Below are positions 23,279 to 33,220 of a DNA stretch of 64,000 nt, piece after piece. The notes beneath the pieces were generated by a model that did not search any database, had not been told where the DNA came from, and saw nothing but the letters and a program-made list of their open reading frames with translations. The first letter of the stretch is position 1; each line of letters starts with the position of its first letter. The stretch spans positions 62,001 to 126,000 of the forward strand of contig CBDICN010000002.1 in the NCBI GenBank assembly GCA_965277355.1, read 5' to 3'. The position numbers and the translations under genes are program-made. Origin of the DNA: RH-AL1 sp965277355. Lineage in GTDB: Bacteria > Pseudomonadota > Alphaproteobacteria > Rhizobiales > Beijerinckiaceae.

Positions 23279-23937
23279 CGCAGCACCCGCATTGTCGCGG
23301 CCGCGGCGAGGATCAGCGCCGCGCCACCGGCGGCGGCAAATAGTTCGACATTGTCGGGCAGCGGGCCGAACCAGCGTTCGAGCGCGGGATCCGTCACCGC
23401 GATCTCTCCACCGATCCACCCGAGCAGCGCCGCGCCGGCGACGACGAGGATCGGGAAGCGGTTCAGCATCCGCAGCACGAGCGTCGAGCCGAAGATGATC
23501 AGAGGGACGGAGACGGCGATGCCGAAGGCGATCAGCGGTAGGTCGTTCTTCGCCGCGGCGGCGACCGCGACCACGTTGTCGAGCGACATGATCACGTCGG
23601 CGAGCGCGATCGTGCGCACGGCGGTCCAGATCGACGATGCGGCCGCGACCGTCTTGGCTTTCGTGTGCGAGCGCAGCAGGCCGAACGCGATCCACACGAG
23701 CAGCAGAGCGCTGACGATCTTGACGAAGGGCAGCGCGAGCAGCTCGACGATGAAGATCGTGAAGACGACCCGCAGCACGACCGCCACGAGCGAGCCGGCG
23801 AGGATCGCCCATCGTCGCTGACGCTTCTCGAGGTCGCGGCACGCCAGCGCGATGACGACGGCGTTGTCTCCCGAGAGAAGCACGTTGATCCAGATGATCT
23901 GCAGACCCAGGAGCGCCAGGGTCGGGATGCCATTCAT
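23239..23937 (-). CDS. TerC-family integral membrane protein
   Basis: 232 residues with about seven transmembrane helices. The signature WINVLLSGDNAVVIALACRDL near the N-terminus and ADVIMSLDNVVAVAAAAKND in the middle are the two acidic membrane motifs of TerC/YjbE-type proteins, linked to metal ion (Mn2+) export. ATG start at 23935-23937. C-terminal tail is short and basic. Confidence 0.87.
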   Translation of the reverse strand: MNGIPTLALLGLQIIWINVLLSGDNAVVIALACRDLEKRQRRWAILAGSLVAVVLRVVFTIFIVELLALPFVKIVSALLLVWIAFGLLRSHTKAKTVAAASSIWTAVRTIALADVIMSLDNVVAVAAAAKNDLPLIAFGIAVSVPLIIFGSTLVLRMLNRFPILVVAGAALLGWIGGEIAVTDPALERWFGPLPDNVELFAAAGGAALILAAAATMRVLRQRRDRAAPSPSA

Positions 23938-24208
23938 AGCTCTCGTGAAGCCTCCTACATGGCCCGCTTGTCGCAGCTTGTCGCACAGGTCGGCGACGAG
24001 CCATAACGGTGCAAGGCCAAGCGCCAGCGCCCTCGACCCGGACTGGCCCAAGAAATGCCGCGCTGACGGTGTTGCCTGCCTCCGGGTCGGATCGCGTTTT
24101 CGGCGCCGTCGTAAGACTTCGTTTACGAAGTGGGCTCTTGCTCGGACGATGGCGGTCCTTCGATCCGTTCCGCGGCATCGGTCGCGTTCGAGCGTTGGAG
24201 TTATTCGC

Positions 24209-25498
24209 GTGACACGGGGTCTAACTCTAGCCTGTTCCCTGGCACTTTCGATCGCCGCGACCGCCGGCGGCACCGCTCTGGCGCAGGATGCCGAGGATTC
24301 GCTAGCGCAGGCGCGCGCCTTTCTCAGCAAGCCCGAGACCGAGACCCGGGCCGCAGCGCCGGCGCGGACCCGCACGTTCTCGCCGGAGGCGATCTCCGAC
24401 CTGCTCAAGCAAGACCCGAGCAAAGGCGACGCCCCGGCGGCCGGCGTGCCGCGCGCGCTCGACGTGCCGATGACCGCGACCCGCACCACGCCCGAACCGA
24501 GACTGGCCAGCGCGCGGGCGCCGCTCTCGCCGCAGGCGATCAATGCCGCGCGCTTCGCGCGGATCGGCGAGGGCTCGAAGGCGATCGATCCGGTGGTGCT
24601 GAAGGCCGAGATCCTGCTCGATCGCGCGCATGCGCCGCCCGGTGTCATCGACGGCCGCTACGGCGCCAACTTCGTGAAGGCGGTCAAGACCTTCGAACAG
24701 GTGCGTGGACTGCCCGTTGACGGCAAGCTGACGCGCCGCGTCTGGGACGAGTTCGGCGGCGACACCGCGGAGCCGGTTCTCGGCACCTACACGATCAAGC
24801 CCGAGGACGTCGTCGGTCCCTTCTATCCCGATCTTTCGCCGGACTACGCCGAGCAGGCGATGATGCCCGACCTCGGCTATCGTTCGGCCGAGGAGATGTT
24901 CGGCGAGCGCTTCCACATGGACCATCGCTTCCTGCGGGCGCTCAACCCGGGCGTCGACATGAGCGTCGCCGGCAACACGCTCGTCGTGGCGGAGGTCGAG
25001 ACACTGCCGATCGCCTCGCAGATCGCCCGCATCGACGTCGACAAGGGCAAAGGCCAGGTGCTGGCCTACGACAGCGAGGGCAACCTCATCGTCGCCTACC
25101 CGGCGACGATCGGCAGCGAGGAGCTGCCCTCCCCGTCCGGCTCCTACGTCGTGCGCGGCATCGCTCCGCATCCGACCTACACCTACGACCCGAAGAAGAA
25201 TTTCCAGCAGGGCAACAACGTCAAGAAGCTGATCCTGCCGCCGGGGCCCAACAACCCGGTCGGCGCCGCCTTCATCGCCCTCTCGAAGCCGACCTACGGC
25301 ATCCACGGCACGCCGGATCCCTCCAAGATCGACAAGACCCATTCGCACGGCTGCGTGCGCCTGACGAACTGGAACGCGCAGGAGCTCGCCCGCCTCGTGC
25401 AGGTCGGGGTGCCGGTCAACTTCCTCGACAAGCCCGGCGCGGAGCCGGAGCCGGACATCGCCTCGGCGCTCGGGGCGGACGCGGCGGCGGTGCGCTAG
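24209..25498 (+). CDS. L,D-transpeptidase (YkuD) with peptidoglycan-binding domain
   Basis: 429 residues from the GTG at 24209, with GGAG 8 nt upstream. Signal peptide VTRGLTLACSLALSIAATAGGTALAQ. The peptidoglycan-binding-type repeat (ILLDRAHAPPGVIDGRYGANFVKAVKTFEQ) lies around residues 130-165. The C-terminal YkuD domain has the catalytic HGTPDPSKIDKTHSHGCVRL motif with the nucleophilic Cys. It forms 3-3 cross-links or anchors proteins to peptidoglycan in the periplasm. Confidence 0.9.
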   Translation: MTRGLTLACSLALSIAATAGGTALAQDAEDSLAQARAFLSKPETETRAAAPARTRTFSPEAISDLLKQDPSKGDAPAAGVPRALDVPMTATRTTPEPRLASARAPLSPQAINAARFARIGEGSKAIDPVVLKAEILLDRAHAPPGVIDGRYGANFVKAVKTFEQVRGLPVDGKLTRRVWDEFGGDTAEPVLGTYTIKPEDVVGPFYPDLSPDYAEQAMMPDLGYRSAEEMFGERFHMDHRFLRALNPGVDMSVAGNTLVVAEVETLPIASQIARIDVDKGKGQVLAYDSEGNLIVAYPATIGSEELPSPSGSYVVRGIAPHPTYTYDPKKNFQQGNNVKKLILPPGPNNPVGAAFIALSKPTYGIHGTPDPSKIDKTHSHGCVRLTNWNAQELARLVQVGVPVNFLDKPGAEPEPDIASALGADAAAVR

Positions 25499-26053
25499 CG
25501 TTTCCCGGCGCCACGTCGCGCGCGGTCGGCGAGATCGTCGCTTCCCGTCGGCAGGCTTCTTGTCGGCGGGCGCCGTCCTCGGCGCTCGCATCCGCGGACA
25601 TTTTCCGAACTCGATGTCCGCGTTCGGCGACGCTCGGCGGCGACGTCGTCGTCGTTCGCGACCACCGCGACCCCAAATGTCGGCGGCCGCCGGGCGTGAC
25701 ACGAGGAGGCGGGTTCGGCGGTGCTTGCGACGAAGGGGGCCTCCGCGTCCTGCCAACTTCCTTTTCATCCAGGGCCTCGATACGAATCCGGAAACGGGGT
25801 GCCAGGTGTATCGGCGGCAGGCGCCGCGCCCCGGGTTCTCGCCTCCGGCTCGTCCCGCGATGGCAACCAAGCTATCCGACGAGGACAAGCTACAATTCCG
25901 GCATTCGAGTGGCAGAATGAACACATACTTGCGATGAAACAGCGCTAAGATTGTTTATCCCGAGGACGTGACCACGACACTATAGTCGTCGGTCGCCGAA
26001 CGTGTCATCTCTTTCAGGTGGTTACATTACTGGTGCATTGGGGACCCCACTCG
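25499..26053. other. Gap of 555 bp before the beta-barrel gene
   Basis: Short GC-rich open frames occur, but none has a domain or ribosome-binding site worth reporting. The last 150 bp are noticeably more AT-rich (for example around 25920-26040), consistent with a promoter region for the outer-membrane protein gene. No terminator or operator could be defined. Confidence 0.35.
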
Positions 26054-27814
26054 ATGAGCGCCAGGTCATGCGCGGCGATTGTTTTGGCCCTGGCGATGAC
26101 GATTCCCGCGGCCGGCGCCGATTTGGCGTCCGCGCCGCGCCCGGTCTTCGTGACCGCGCAGCAAAATTGGAGCTGGACCGGCGGCCATATCGGCGTCCTA
26201 CTCGGAGGCGGCACGGGGAGCGCCAGCTTCAGCGATCCGTACGGCGCCTCGATCTACGGTGATCGCGTGCGCACGCCGAGCGTCTTCGGCGGCGGCGAGA
26301 TCGGCTTCGACTATCAGGTGCCGGGCACCCGGTACGTCCTCGGCATCGCCGGCGACGGCGGAGCGCTGGGCCTCTACGGCACCAACACCTGCGATGCCTT
26401 TTCCGGCTTCTACGTCCCGCAGACCTGTCGGGTCCAAGGCGACGCGCTCGCCTCCGCCACCGGGCGCATCGGCTACGCCTCCGGGCCGGACGGTCACACG
26501 CTCGTCTACGTCAAGGGCGGCGCCGCCTTCCTGCTCGAGCGTCGCGACGTCGCGACGAATGGATTTACACCCTACGGCTACGCCGGCGGATTCGCCGATC
26601 CGACCTCGAACAACGACGCGCGAACGGGTTTCACCGTGGGTGCCGGCGTCGAACAGGCGCTGACGCCGGCCTGGTCGCTGAAGATCGAATACGATTACGC
26701 CGACTTCGGCGACACGGCGATGCCCTTGCCCGGCAGTATTTTCCAGCAGAGGCCGCCGAACCCATCGTCCTATCGGCTCGTTCCCGGTGCCACGACCAGT
26801 GTACGCCAGGACATCCACCTGATGAAGGTGGGGCTGAACTATCGCTTGGGCGCGGACCCGTCGGCGACCTGGCACGGCGCCGCGCCGGCCGACCTTTTCA
26901 CCGGCTTCGCGCCGGGCTTCTTCAACCCAGGAGCGGGCTATGCCGTCGAAGCCGGCGGTCGGTACTGGTACAGCTTCAGCCGTTTCCGGAAGGATCTCGG
27001 CGCTTTCGTATCCGACAATCGCCCGAACACTATTCTCTTGTCGCGTCTGACCTACGAGGGGACAACAAACTCCGGCGAATTCTATGGCCGCATCGACACG
27101 CCGTACCGCGTTTTCATCAAGGGGTACGTCGGAGCCGGATCGGTAGCGAGCGGGCATCTGAACGACGAGGACTACTATATCGGCAACGCCACCATACCCT
27201 ACTCCAACACGATCAGTTCCGAGAAGGGTACGATCGACTATGCGACAGTCGACCTCGGCTATTCTTTTTTTCAATATGGCGGCGCGCGGGCCGGCGGCTT
27301 CGTCGGCTACAATCACTACAACGACAACAAGACCGGCGTCGGATGCACCCAAATCGCCGATCGGTTTTCAGATTGCGTTCCGCCGATCCCGACATCGAAA
27401 GACCTGATCAGCGAGAACGATCGGTGGGACTCGCTGCGCCTTGGCTTGACCGGCGACATCCCGCTCGGCCTCGGTTTCAGGTTGACGGGCGACGCGGCCT
27501 ATCTGCCGTACGTGAGATTCCATGGTCTGGACGACCATTATCTGCGGTTCGATGTGACGGATCAGCTATCGCCCGAAAGGGGCACCGGCCAGGGCGTCCA
27601 GCTCGAAGCCATCGTGTCCTACGCCGTCACGCCGAACCTCGATATCGGCATCGGCGGCCGCTACTGGGCGATGTGGTCGACGAACGCCACCGTCAACCAA
27701 TTCGGCCTCGCCATGCCGCAGACGCAGCCGGTGCAAACGGAGCGTTACGGCGGCTTCGTGCAGGCGGCCTATCGTTTCGGCGGCACCGCAGCGCCGGTGG
27801 TCGCCAAATACTGA
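26054..27814 (+). CDS. Outer-membrane protein with two beta-barrel domains
   Basis: 586 residues from the ATG at 26054, which directly precedes a signal peptide (MSARSCAAIVLALAMTIPAAG). Residues about 35-275 resemble the Omp25/RopB-type porin family of alphaproteobacteria (WTGGHIGVLLGGG, YVKGGAAFLLERR, WSLKIEYDYADFGD, MKVGLNYRLG). After a short linker (ATWHGAAPADLFTGFAP) a second, omptin-like-size barrel runs to the end (VEAGGRYWYSFSRFRKD, DLGYSFFQYGG, GFVQAAYRFGG). Each half ends with an alternating hydrophobic strand. A fusion of two barrels is uncommon. Codons are somewhat less GC-biased than the neighbours. Confidence 0.78.
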   Translation: MSARSCAAIVLALAMTIPAAGADLASAPRPVFVTAQQNWSWTGGHIGVLLGGGTGSASFSDPYGASIYGDRVRTPSVFGGGEIGFDYQVPGTRYVLGIAGDGGALGLYGTNTCDAFSGFYVPQTCRVQGDALASATGRIGYASGPDGHTLVYVKGGAAFLLERRDVATNGFTPYGYAGGFADPTSNNDARTGFTVGAGVEQALTPAWSLKIEYDYADFGDTAMPLPGSIFQQRPPNPSSYRLVPGATTSVRQDIHLMKVGLNYRLGADPSATWHGAAPADLFTGFAPGFFNPGAGYAVEAGGRYWYSFSRFRKDLGAFVSDNRPNTILLSRLTYEGTTNSGEFYGRIDTPYRVFIKGYVGAGSVASGHLNDEDYYIGNATIPYSNTISSEKGTIDYATVDLGYSFFQYGGARAGGFVGYNHYNDNKTGVGCTQIADRFSDCVPPIPTSKDLISENDRWDSLRLGLTGDIPLGLGFRLTGDAAYLPYVRFHGLDDHYLRFDVTDQLSPERGTGQGVQLEAIVSYAVTPNLDIGIGGRYWAMWSTNATVNQFGLAMPQTQPVQTERYGGFVQAAYRFGGTAAPVVAKY

Positions 27815-28091
27815 CCGAACCGCTTCGCGGGCCTGAGCCGCGCGGATCGGATGGCGTCAGCGGCAGATGCGGCGCGGACCAAGTACCGTGACGCGGGTGA
27901 AGCAGCGACCAAGATGGAACGCCGGCCCGAAGCCGAACCGGCTCGGGCGGCACGCCTCATCGAAGCCACGCTGGTGGCCGGGGCCGCAACCGCGGGAGAC
28001 GCGGGTGATCCGCGGCGCCGTCGCGGCTGCGTCCGCGAGGCTGATGGCCATGCCGTCGGACGGATTGTCGCGGCGGAACGACCGGTGCGCG

Positions 28092-29207
28092 TCACGCCGG
28101 CCGGGCGCCCGGCTCGGTGTAGTCGCGCCACAGCAGGATCAGCGCGGCCATCGTCGCCGGCCCGAGGAAGAGGCCGAGCAGGCCAAAGGTCTCGACGCCG
28201 CCGAGGATGCCGAGCAGCACCCACAGGAACGGCAGCTTGGTCGCGCCGCCGATCAGCGTCGGGCGCACGAAATGGTCGGCCGTGAAGGTGACGACGAAAC
28301 CCGCCACCACGACGATGATCGCCGGCACCACGCCGCCGGTGCCGAGCACCAGCAGCGCGGCGAGCAGGAAGGCGATGGCCGCAGCGAACGGGATCATCGC
28401 CGCGACCGCCGTCAGCGCGCCGAACAGGATCGGGTGCGGGACGTGGGTGAAATAGTACACGACGCCGAGCACCACGCCCTCGCCGATGCCGACGAGCACG
28501 AGGCCGTTCACCGTGCCGTGGATCGAGGCGACCATCTGCCGCCCGACCCGCTCGCCCCGCGGCCCGAACAGCCGTTCGGAGGCGACGAGGCATTGCGCGA
28601 TGACGGCCTCGCCGGACTTGAACAGGAAAAACAATGCCAGCAGGCAGAAGCCGAACAGGACGGCGCGGTGCAGCGCCTCCTTGCCGACGCTGCGGCCGAG
28701 TTCGCGATTCGACGTCGTGTCGATGCGCTCGGCGGTCTCCTTGAGCCAGCCGGCATGGGCGAGGTTGGCGTTCCACCAGTCCGTAACCTGCTTGGCGCCG
28801 TAGGGAAGATGCGAGACGAAGTCGGGAACCGGCACGCCGTTCTGCTCGGCCTGCTTGGCGAAGTCGACGATCTGGTGCGCCTCGCGGACCGCCTCGATCG
28901 CAAGCAGCGCGAACGGCAGCAGGAAGACGATGCCGACGACGACGGTGAAGACGATCGGCAGAACGTCCTTCGGAAGCCGCGGCGCGCGCTTCCGCGTCCG
29001 GTCGAACAGCGGCCAGATCGCGATCGCGAGCACCACGGCCCAGACCAGCGCTCGTATGTAGTTCTGCAGCATGTAGATCCCGAGGCCGAGCAGCGCCACG
29101 ACCAGAAGCGTACGCGCCGCGGTCCGCCATTGCCGCACGGGCATCGATCCGCTCGTTTCATCCCCCGCCGGCGACGCCGGATCGCGCTTGTCTACGGCCT
29201 GGTCCAT
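28092..29207 (-). CDS. AI-2E family transporter
   Basis: 371 residues from the ATG at 29205-29207, with GAGAGG 6 nt upstream. About eight transmembrane helices in the AI-2E arrangement: TLLVVALLGLGIYMLQNYI and ALVWAVVLAIAIWPLF at the start, a soluble amphipathic middle, then LVLVGIGEGVVLGVVYYF and a C-terminal pair with VLLGILGGVETFGLLGLFLGP. Members have been described as autoinducer-2 exporters or Na+/H+ antiporters; the substrate here is not inferable. Confidence 0.85.
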   Translation of the reverse strand: MDQAVDKRDPASPAGDETSGSMPVRQWRTAARTLLVVALLGLGIYMLQNYIRALVWAVVLAIAIWPLFDRTRKRAPRLPKDVLPIVFTVVVGIVFLLPFALLAIEAVREAHQIVDFAKQAEQNGVPVPDFVSHLPYGAKQVTDWWNANLAHAGWLKETAERIDTTSNRELGRSVGKEALHRAVLFGFCLLALFFLFKSGEAVIAQCLVASERLFGPRGERVGRQMVASIHGTVNGLVLVGIGEGVVLGVVYYFTHVPHPILFGALTAVAAMIPFAAAIAFLLAALLVLGTGGVVPAIIVVVAGFVVTFTADHFVRPTLIGGATKLPFLWVLLGILGGVETFGLLGLFLGPATMAALILLWRDYTEPGARPA

Positions 29208-29507
29208 TCCTGTCCTCTCGCGCTGTGTCATGCTTGGGAACAACAGGCTCGCGCGCCGCAACGCCGAGCCGATCAGCGATCGCATGGAAGCCCCTCAGCG
29301 ATTATCGACGATAGTCTAGCCTCGCCGGCTGCCTAGTGCATTCGGCGCATGTTTCATAATCTCGCAAGGGATGACGCTGGCGGATGCGCCTGCGTGAACA
29401 GCGGCGCGCGAGAACCGCCGGGCCTCGCGTAAGCCGACCCTTGCGGCCAACGCACCGCCGCAGCCGCGGCGATTGCCTGCCGAACGGCGGAGCCCTAGGT
29501 TAGCGCG

Positions 29508-30749
29508 ATGCCAACATCGCCCACCGTGCGCATCGTCCAGGCCATCGCGGAGATCGAGCCGGCGCAATGGGATGCGTGTGCCAACCCGGCGGTCGCCAGC
29601 GGTCTTCCGCCCTTCGAGGCGGCGGCTGAGGGCGCCGAGACAGAGTCTCAGCAGGAGCGGTTCAACCCCTTCGTGACCCACGCCTTTCTTCACGCGCTGG
29701 AAACATCGAAATCGGTCGGCGGCAGGACCGGCTGGGTGCCGACCCACGTCGTCGTCGAGAACAAGGCCGGCCGGGTGATGGCGGCGGCGCCGTGCTACAT
29801 CAAGACCCATTCGATGGGCGAGTACGTCTTCGATCACGCCTGGGCCGACGCCTACCACCGCGCCGGCCTCGACTACTACCCCAAGCTCCAGGTCTGCGTC
29901 CCCTTCACGCCCGCCACCGGGCGCCGTCTGCTCGTCGCCGCCGATGCCGAGCCGATGGCGATGGAGACGCTGATCGCCGGATTGAGGGCCTGGCGCGCCA
30001 AGGTCGAGGCCTCCTCCGTGCACGTCACGTTCGCGACCAAGCCGGAATGGACGGCGATGGGCGCCGCCGGTCTGTTGCAGCGCACGGGGCAGCAGTTCCA
30101 CTTCATCAACGAGGGCTACGCAGACTTCGAGGGCTTCCTCCAGAGTCTCGCCTCGCGCAAACGCAAGATGATCCGACGCGAACGTCGCGATGCGGTGGCC
30201 AGAGACATCACCATCGAGCGGCTCACCGGCGACGCGATCTTGCGCGAGCATTGGAAGGCGTTCTTCGACTTCTACATGGACACCGGCTCGCGCAAGTGGG
30301 GGCGCCCCTATCTCACCCGGGCCTTCTTCGAGACCGTCGGCGCCTCGATGGCGGACCGCATCCTCCTCGTGATGGCCAAGCGGAAGGGCCGCTACATCGC
30401 CGGCGCGATCAACTTCATCGGCGACGATGCGCTCTACGGGCGCAACTGGGGCGCGATCGAGGAGCACCCGTTCCTGCACTTCGAGGTGTGCTACTATCAG
30501 GCGATCGAATGGGCGATCGAGCACGGCTTGAAGCGCGTCGAGGCCGGTGCCCAAGGCGAGCACAAGCTCGCGCGCGGCTATCGCGCCGTGCCGACCTATT
30601 CCGCCCACGAGATCCCGGACAAGCGCTTCGCGCGGGCCATCGACGATTACCTCGCGCGCGAGCGGGTCGCGATCGACGAGGCGATCGAACAGTACGGCGA
30701 GATGGTACCCTTCAAGAAATGCGCGCCGTCGGGCATGGAGAGCGAATGA
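29508..30749 (+). CDS. FemAB/GNAT-fold acyltransferase-like protein (COG3146)
   Basis: 413 residues. Full-length COG3146/DUF482 pattern: an early FNPFVTHAFLHALE, then PFTPATGRRLL and FLQSLASRKRKMIRRERRDA, and a C-terminal HFEVCYYQAIEWAIEHGLKRVEAGAQGEHKLARGY. The family has a tandem GNAT fold similar to peptidoglycan FemAB proteins; substrate unknown. The stop overlaps the HIT gene start by four bases (ATGA), so the two are translationally coupled. Confidence 0.87.
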   Translation: MPTSPTVRIVQAIAEIEPAQWDACANPAVASGLPPFEAAAEGAETESQQERFNPFVTHAFLHALETSKSVGGRTGWVPTHVVVENKAGRVMAAAPCYIKTHSMGEYVFDHAWADAYHRAGLDYYPKLQVCVPFTPATGRRLLVAADAEPMAMETLIAGLRAWRAKVEASSVHVTFATKPEWTAMGAAGLLQRTGQQFHFINEGYADFEGFLQSLASRKRKMIRRERRDAVARDITIERLTGDAILREHWKAFFDFYMDTGSRKWGRPYLTRAFFETVGASMADRILLVMAKRKGRYIAGAINFIGDDALYGRNWGAIEEHPFLHFEVCYYQAIEWAIEHGLKRVEAGAQGEHKLARGYRAVPTYSAHEIPDKRFARAIDDYLARERVAIDEAIEQYGEMVPFKKCAPSGMESE

Positions 30750-31174
30750 GCGCCAGCGCTGCCTACGACGACGGCAACATCTTCGCGAAGATCCTGCGCG
30801 GCGAGATCCCTTGCGCGAAAATCTACGAGGACGAGGTCGCAATCGCCTTCATGGACGTGATGCCGCAAGGCGAAGGCCACGCGCTGGTGGTGCCGAAGGC
30901 GAAGGCCCGCACCATCCTCGATATCGCGCCGGACGACCTCGCCGCGCTCATCGTCCGCGTGCAGACGGTCGCAAAGGCGGTGAAGACGGCGTTCGCGGCC
31001 GACGGCCTGACGATCTTTCAGTTCTCCGAACCGGCCGGCGGCCAGACCGTGCCGCATCTGCACTTCCACGTCGTGCCCCGCTTCGAGGGCGTCGCGCTGA
31101 AGCGGCACGAGGGCGCGATGGCGCCGGCGGAGATGCTCAAGGAGCATGCCGCCAATATCGCGGCCGCGCTCTAG
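30746..31174 (+). CDS. HIT-family nucleotide hydrolase
   Basis: 142 residues, ATG overlapping the previous stop. The histidine triad is VPHLHFHVVPR (HxHxHxx) near residue 100, with the upstream ILRGEIPCAKIYEDE and GHALVVPK segments typical of Hint/HinT proteins that hydrolyse adenosine phosphoramidates and related nucleotides. Slightly longer than minimal HinT because of the C-terminal helix. Confidence 0.92.
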   Translation: MSASAAYDDGNIFAKILRGEIPCAKIYEDEVAIAFMDVMPQGEGHALVVPKAKARTILDIAPDDLAALIVRVQTVAKAVKTAFAADGLTIFQFSEPAGGQTVPHLHFHVVPRFEGVALKRHEGAMAPAEMLKEHAANIAAAL

Positions 31175-31203
31175 GTTGCGGCGGCGCTGGTTACGCGACG
31201 CGC

Positions 31204-31593
31204 TCAGGCCGCGCGCGGTGCCGCGACCCTCGCGATGCGCTCCGCGAGCATCTCGGTGGTGAAAGGCTTCGTCAGGTAGTGCGTGGCGCCGTGATCGCGG
31301 GCGACGTCGATGAACTTCTTCGTCGACTGCGCCGTCACCATGATGAAGGGCACCTGCGCGAAGCGCGTGTCGGCGCGCATCGCCCGGAGCAACTCGAGGC
31401 CGTTGACCGGCGCCATGTCCCAGTCGGACAGGACGATCCGATAAGGCTGCATCGCGAGCATCGACAGAGCCTGGCGCCCGTCATGAGCCTCGTCGACGTT
31501 GTCGAAGCCGAGATTGGTCAGCATCATGCGCATGATCTTGCGCGCGACGGGGCTATCATCGACCATGAGAAATCTTGAGAACCGGCCGAGCAT
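31204..31593 (-). CDS. Single-domain response regulator (CheY-like)
   Basis: 129 residues made only of a receiver domain. The acidic pair is MVDDSPVAR, the phosphoacceptor Asp lies in IVLSDWDMAPVNGLELL, the switch Thr/Ser in FIMVTAQSTKK and the Lys in HYLTKPFTTEML. There is no output domain, so it acts through protein contacts, as CheY or stand-alone receivers do. No kinase or chemotaxis gene is in the window, so the partner is unknown. Confidence 0.9.
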   Translation of the reverse strand: MLGRFSRFLMVDDSPVARKIMRMMLTNLGFDNVDEAHDGRQALSMLAMQPYRIVLSDWDMAPVNGLELLRAMRADTRFAQVPFIMVTAQSTKKFIDVARDHGATHYLTKPFTTEMLAERIARVAAPRAA

Positions 31594-31725
31594 GCGAGCC
31601 TCTCATCGCGATGGCGGAGCCAGCATGCGTCATCAGGCTTTCACAATCGTTAGCGTTCCTCCTGGTGCGGATCGTTTTCGGGCAGCAACGATGACCGCAC
31701 ACCGCGCGCCGGCTGCACGACGGTC

Positions 31726-32355
31726 GTGATCGCCAGACCGGCGGGCAATCAGCGCGCGTGGGTAAGGCTGCCGTCGGGCAAGCGGCTCGACCTGCTGCAC
31801 CCGACGCCGTTCGACTGGGACGACGAAGACCTGGCGATCGGGCTTGCGCGGACCTACCGCTGGGGCGGCCATTCGGCTTGGCCGCTGCCGCTCTCGGTTG
31901 CCCAGCATTCGCTGATGGTGCTGGCGATGAATCGAGCGGCCACCAGGAGCCGCGACACCGACGCAGACATGCGGGAGCTGCTTCACGATGCCGACGAGGG
32001 CCTGCTCGGCTTCGACTGCATCTCGGTCGTCAAGCCGTTCCTGGGCGAGGCGTACCGGGCGTTAACGGTCGACCTGCAGCGCGCGGTCGCGATCCGCTAT
32101 CGCCTGCGTGGCTACGAACCCGCCGAGCTCAAGCGGCACAAGCGCGCGGACCGGATCGCCGCCGCGTCGGAGGCCGTGCATGTCGTCGGCTGGACCCGCG
32201 ACGAGGTGCGCCACACGCTGCGCATCCCGTTCGAGCCGCTCGCCGACGATCCGCTGGTCGCGATCTACGGCGGAACGCCGTGGGAGCCATGGACGCCGAC
32301 CCTTGCCGCCGGCCGCTTCCTCGCCGAACTCAGGACGCTCCGACGCCTCGGCTAA
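31726..32355 (+). CDS. HD-domain hydrolase (YfbR-like)
   Basis: 209 residues from a GTG at 31726. Start RAWVRLPSGKRLDLLHPTPFDWDDEDLAIGLARTYRWGG, SVAQHSLMVLAM (first His ligand) and ELLHDADEGLLGFD (HD pair) are the metal-binding motifs of YfbR-like deoxynucleoside 5'-monophosphatases. It may dephosphorylate dNMPs. No clear ribosome-binding site at the GTG, so the first few residues are uncertain. Confidence 0.83.
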   Translation: MIARPAGNQRAWVRLPSGKRLDLLHPTPFDWDDEDLAIGLARTYRWGGHSAWPLPLSVAQHSLMVLAMNRAATRSRDTDADMRELLHDADEGLLGFDCISVVKPFLGEAYRALTVDLQRAVAIRYRLRGYEPAELKRHKRADRIAAASEAVHVVGWTRDEVRHTLRIPFEPLADDPLVAIYGGTPWEPWTPTLAAGRFLAELRTLRRLG

Positions 32356-32436
32356 GATGCGGCCGTGCTGAGCGGAGCGGCGACTTGAAAGCTCCGCGAG
32401 GCTGTGACACCAAGCCGGCACCCCCAAGGAATGCCA

Positions 32437-32970
32437 GTGCCCCAGATCTATGTCTGTCCGCTTTCCCAAATCACGGCGACGGTGCGCTCGACCGGCGCAC
32501 GAACGATGGTGACCCTGATCAACAAGGACACGCCGGTGCTGCGCCCGCAGGAAATCGAGCAGCGCCGCCATCTCTTCGTGCCGATCTCCGATATCACGAT
32601 CGCGGCCGAGGGCCACATCCTGCCGGCCGCGATCCATGTCGAGCAGATGCTGGAGTTCGTGCGCAACAGATGGGACCGACAGGCGCCGCTTATTATCCAT
32701 TGCTACGCGGGCGTCAGCCGCTCGACCGCGGCGGCCTACATCGCGGCCTGCGCGCTGAACGAGACCCGCGGCGAAGACGAGATCGCCGCCGAGCTGCGCC
32801 GGCGCTCGCCGACGGCGACGCCGAACAGGCTGCTGATCGAGGTCGCCGACGCAATCCTCGGACGCAAGGGTCGGATGATCGATGCCGTCGCCAGGATCGG
32901 CCGCGGCACCGACTGTTTCGAAGGCGTTCCGTTCGCACTCGACCTGATCGAGGATCGACATGGCTGCTGA
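32437..32970 (+). CDS. Dual-specificity/tyrosine phosphatase-like protein
   Basis: 177 residues. The active-site loop is IIHCYAGVSRSTAAAYIAAC (Cys-x5-Arg). The N-terminus VPQIYVCPLSQITATVRSTGARTMVTL matches bacterial PTP-like proteins. I placed the start at the GTG 32437 because AAGGA lies 6 nt before it; an ATG at 32431 abuts the site with no spacing. Its 3' end overlaps xseB by 11 bp, suggesting one transcript. Confidence 0.8.
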   Translation: MPQIYVCPLSQITATVRSTGARTMVTLINKDTPVLRPQEIEQRRHLFVPISDITIAAEGHILPAAIHVEQMLEFVRNRWDRQAPLIIHCYAGVSRSTAAAYIAACALNETRGEDEIAAELRRRSPTATPNRLLIEVADAILGRKGRMIDAVARIGRGTDCFEGVPFALDLIEDRHGC

Positions 32971-33220
32971 TGGTTCCGACCCGTCGCCCGATCTCAAGTC
33001 ACTCCCCTTCGAGGTGGCGATGAAGGAACTCGAATCGATCGTCGACCGGCTCGAGAAGGGGCAGGTCGGCCTCGAAGACTCGATTGCCATCTACGAGCGC
33101 GGCGAAACGCTGAAGGCGCACTGCGACGCTTTGTTGAAGAGCGCCGAAATGCGGATCGACAAGATCAGGTTGTCGCGCGACGGCAAGCCGACAGGCACGG
33201 AGCCGCTCGACCCTGCCTGA
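32960..33220 (+). CDS. xseB: Exodeoxyribonuclease VII small subunit
   Basis: 86 residues. SLPFEVAMKELESIVDRLEKGQVGLEDSIAIYERGETLKAHCDALLKSAE is the complete XseB helical-hairpin pattern. It pairs with XseA (not in this window) to degrade single-stranded DNA in both directions. It overlaps the phosphatase gene; in many relatives it neighbours dxs instead. Confidence 0.94.
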   Translation: MAADGSDPSPDLKSLPFEVAMKELESIVDRLEKGQVGLEDSIAIYERGETLKAHCDALLKSAEMRIDKIRLSRDGKPTGTEPLDPA

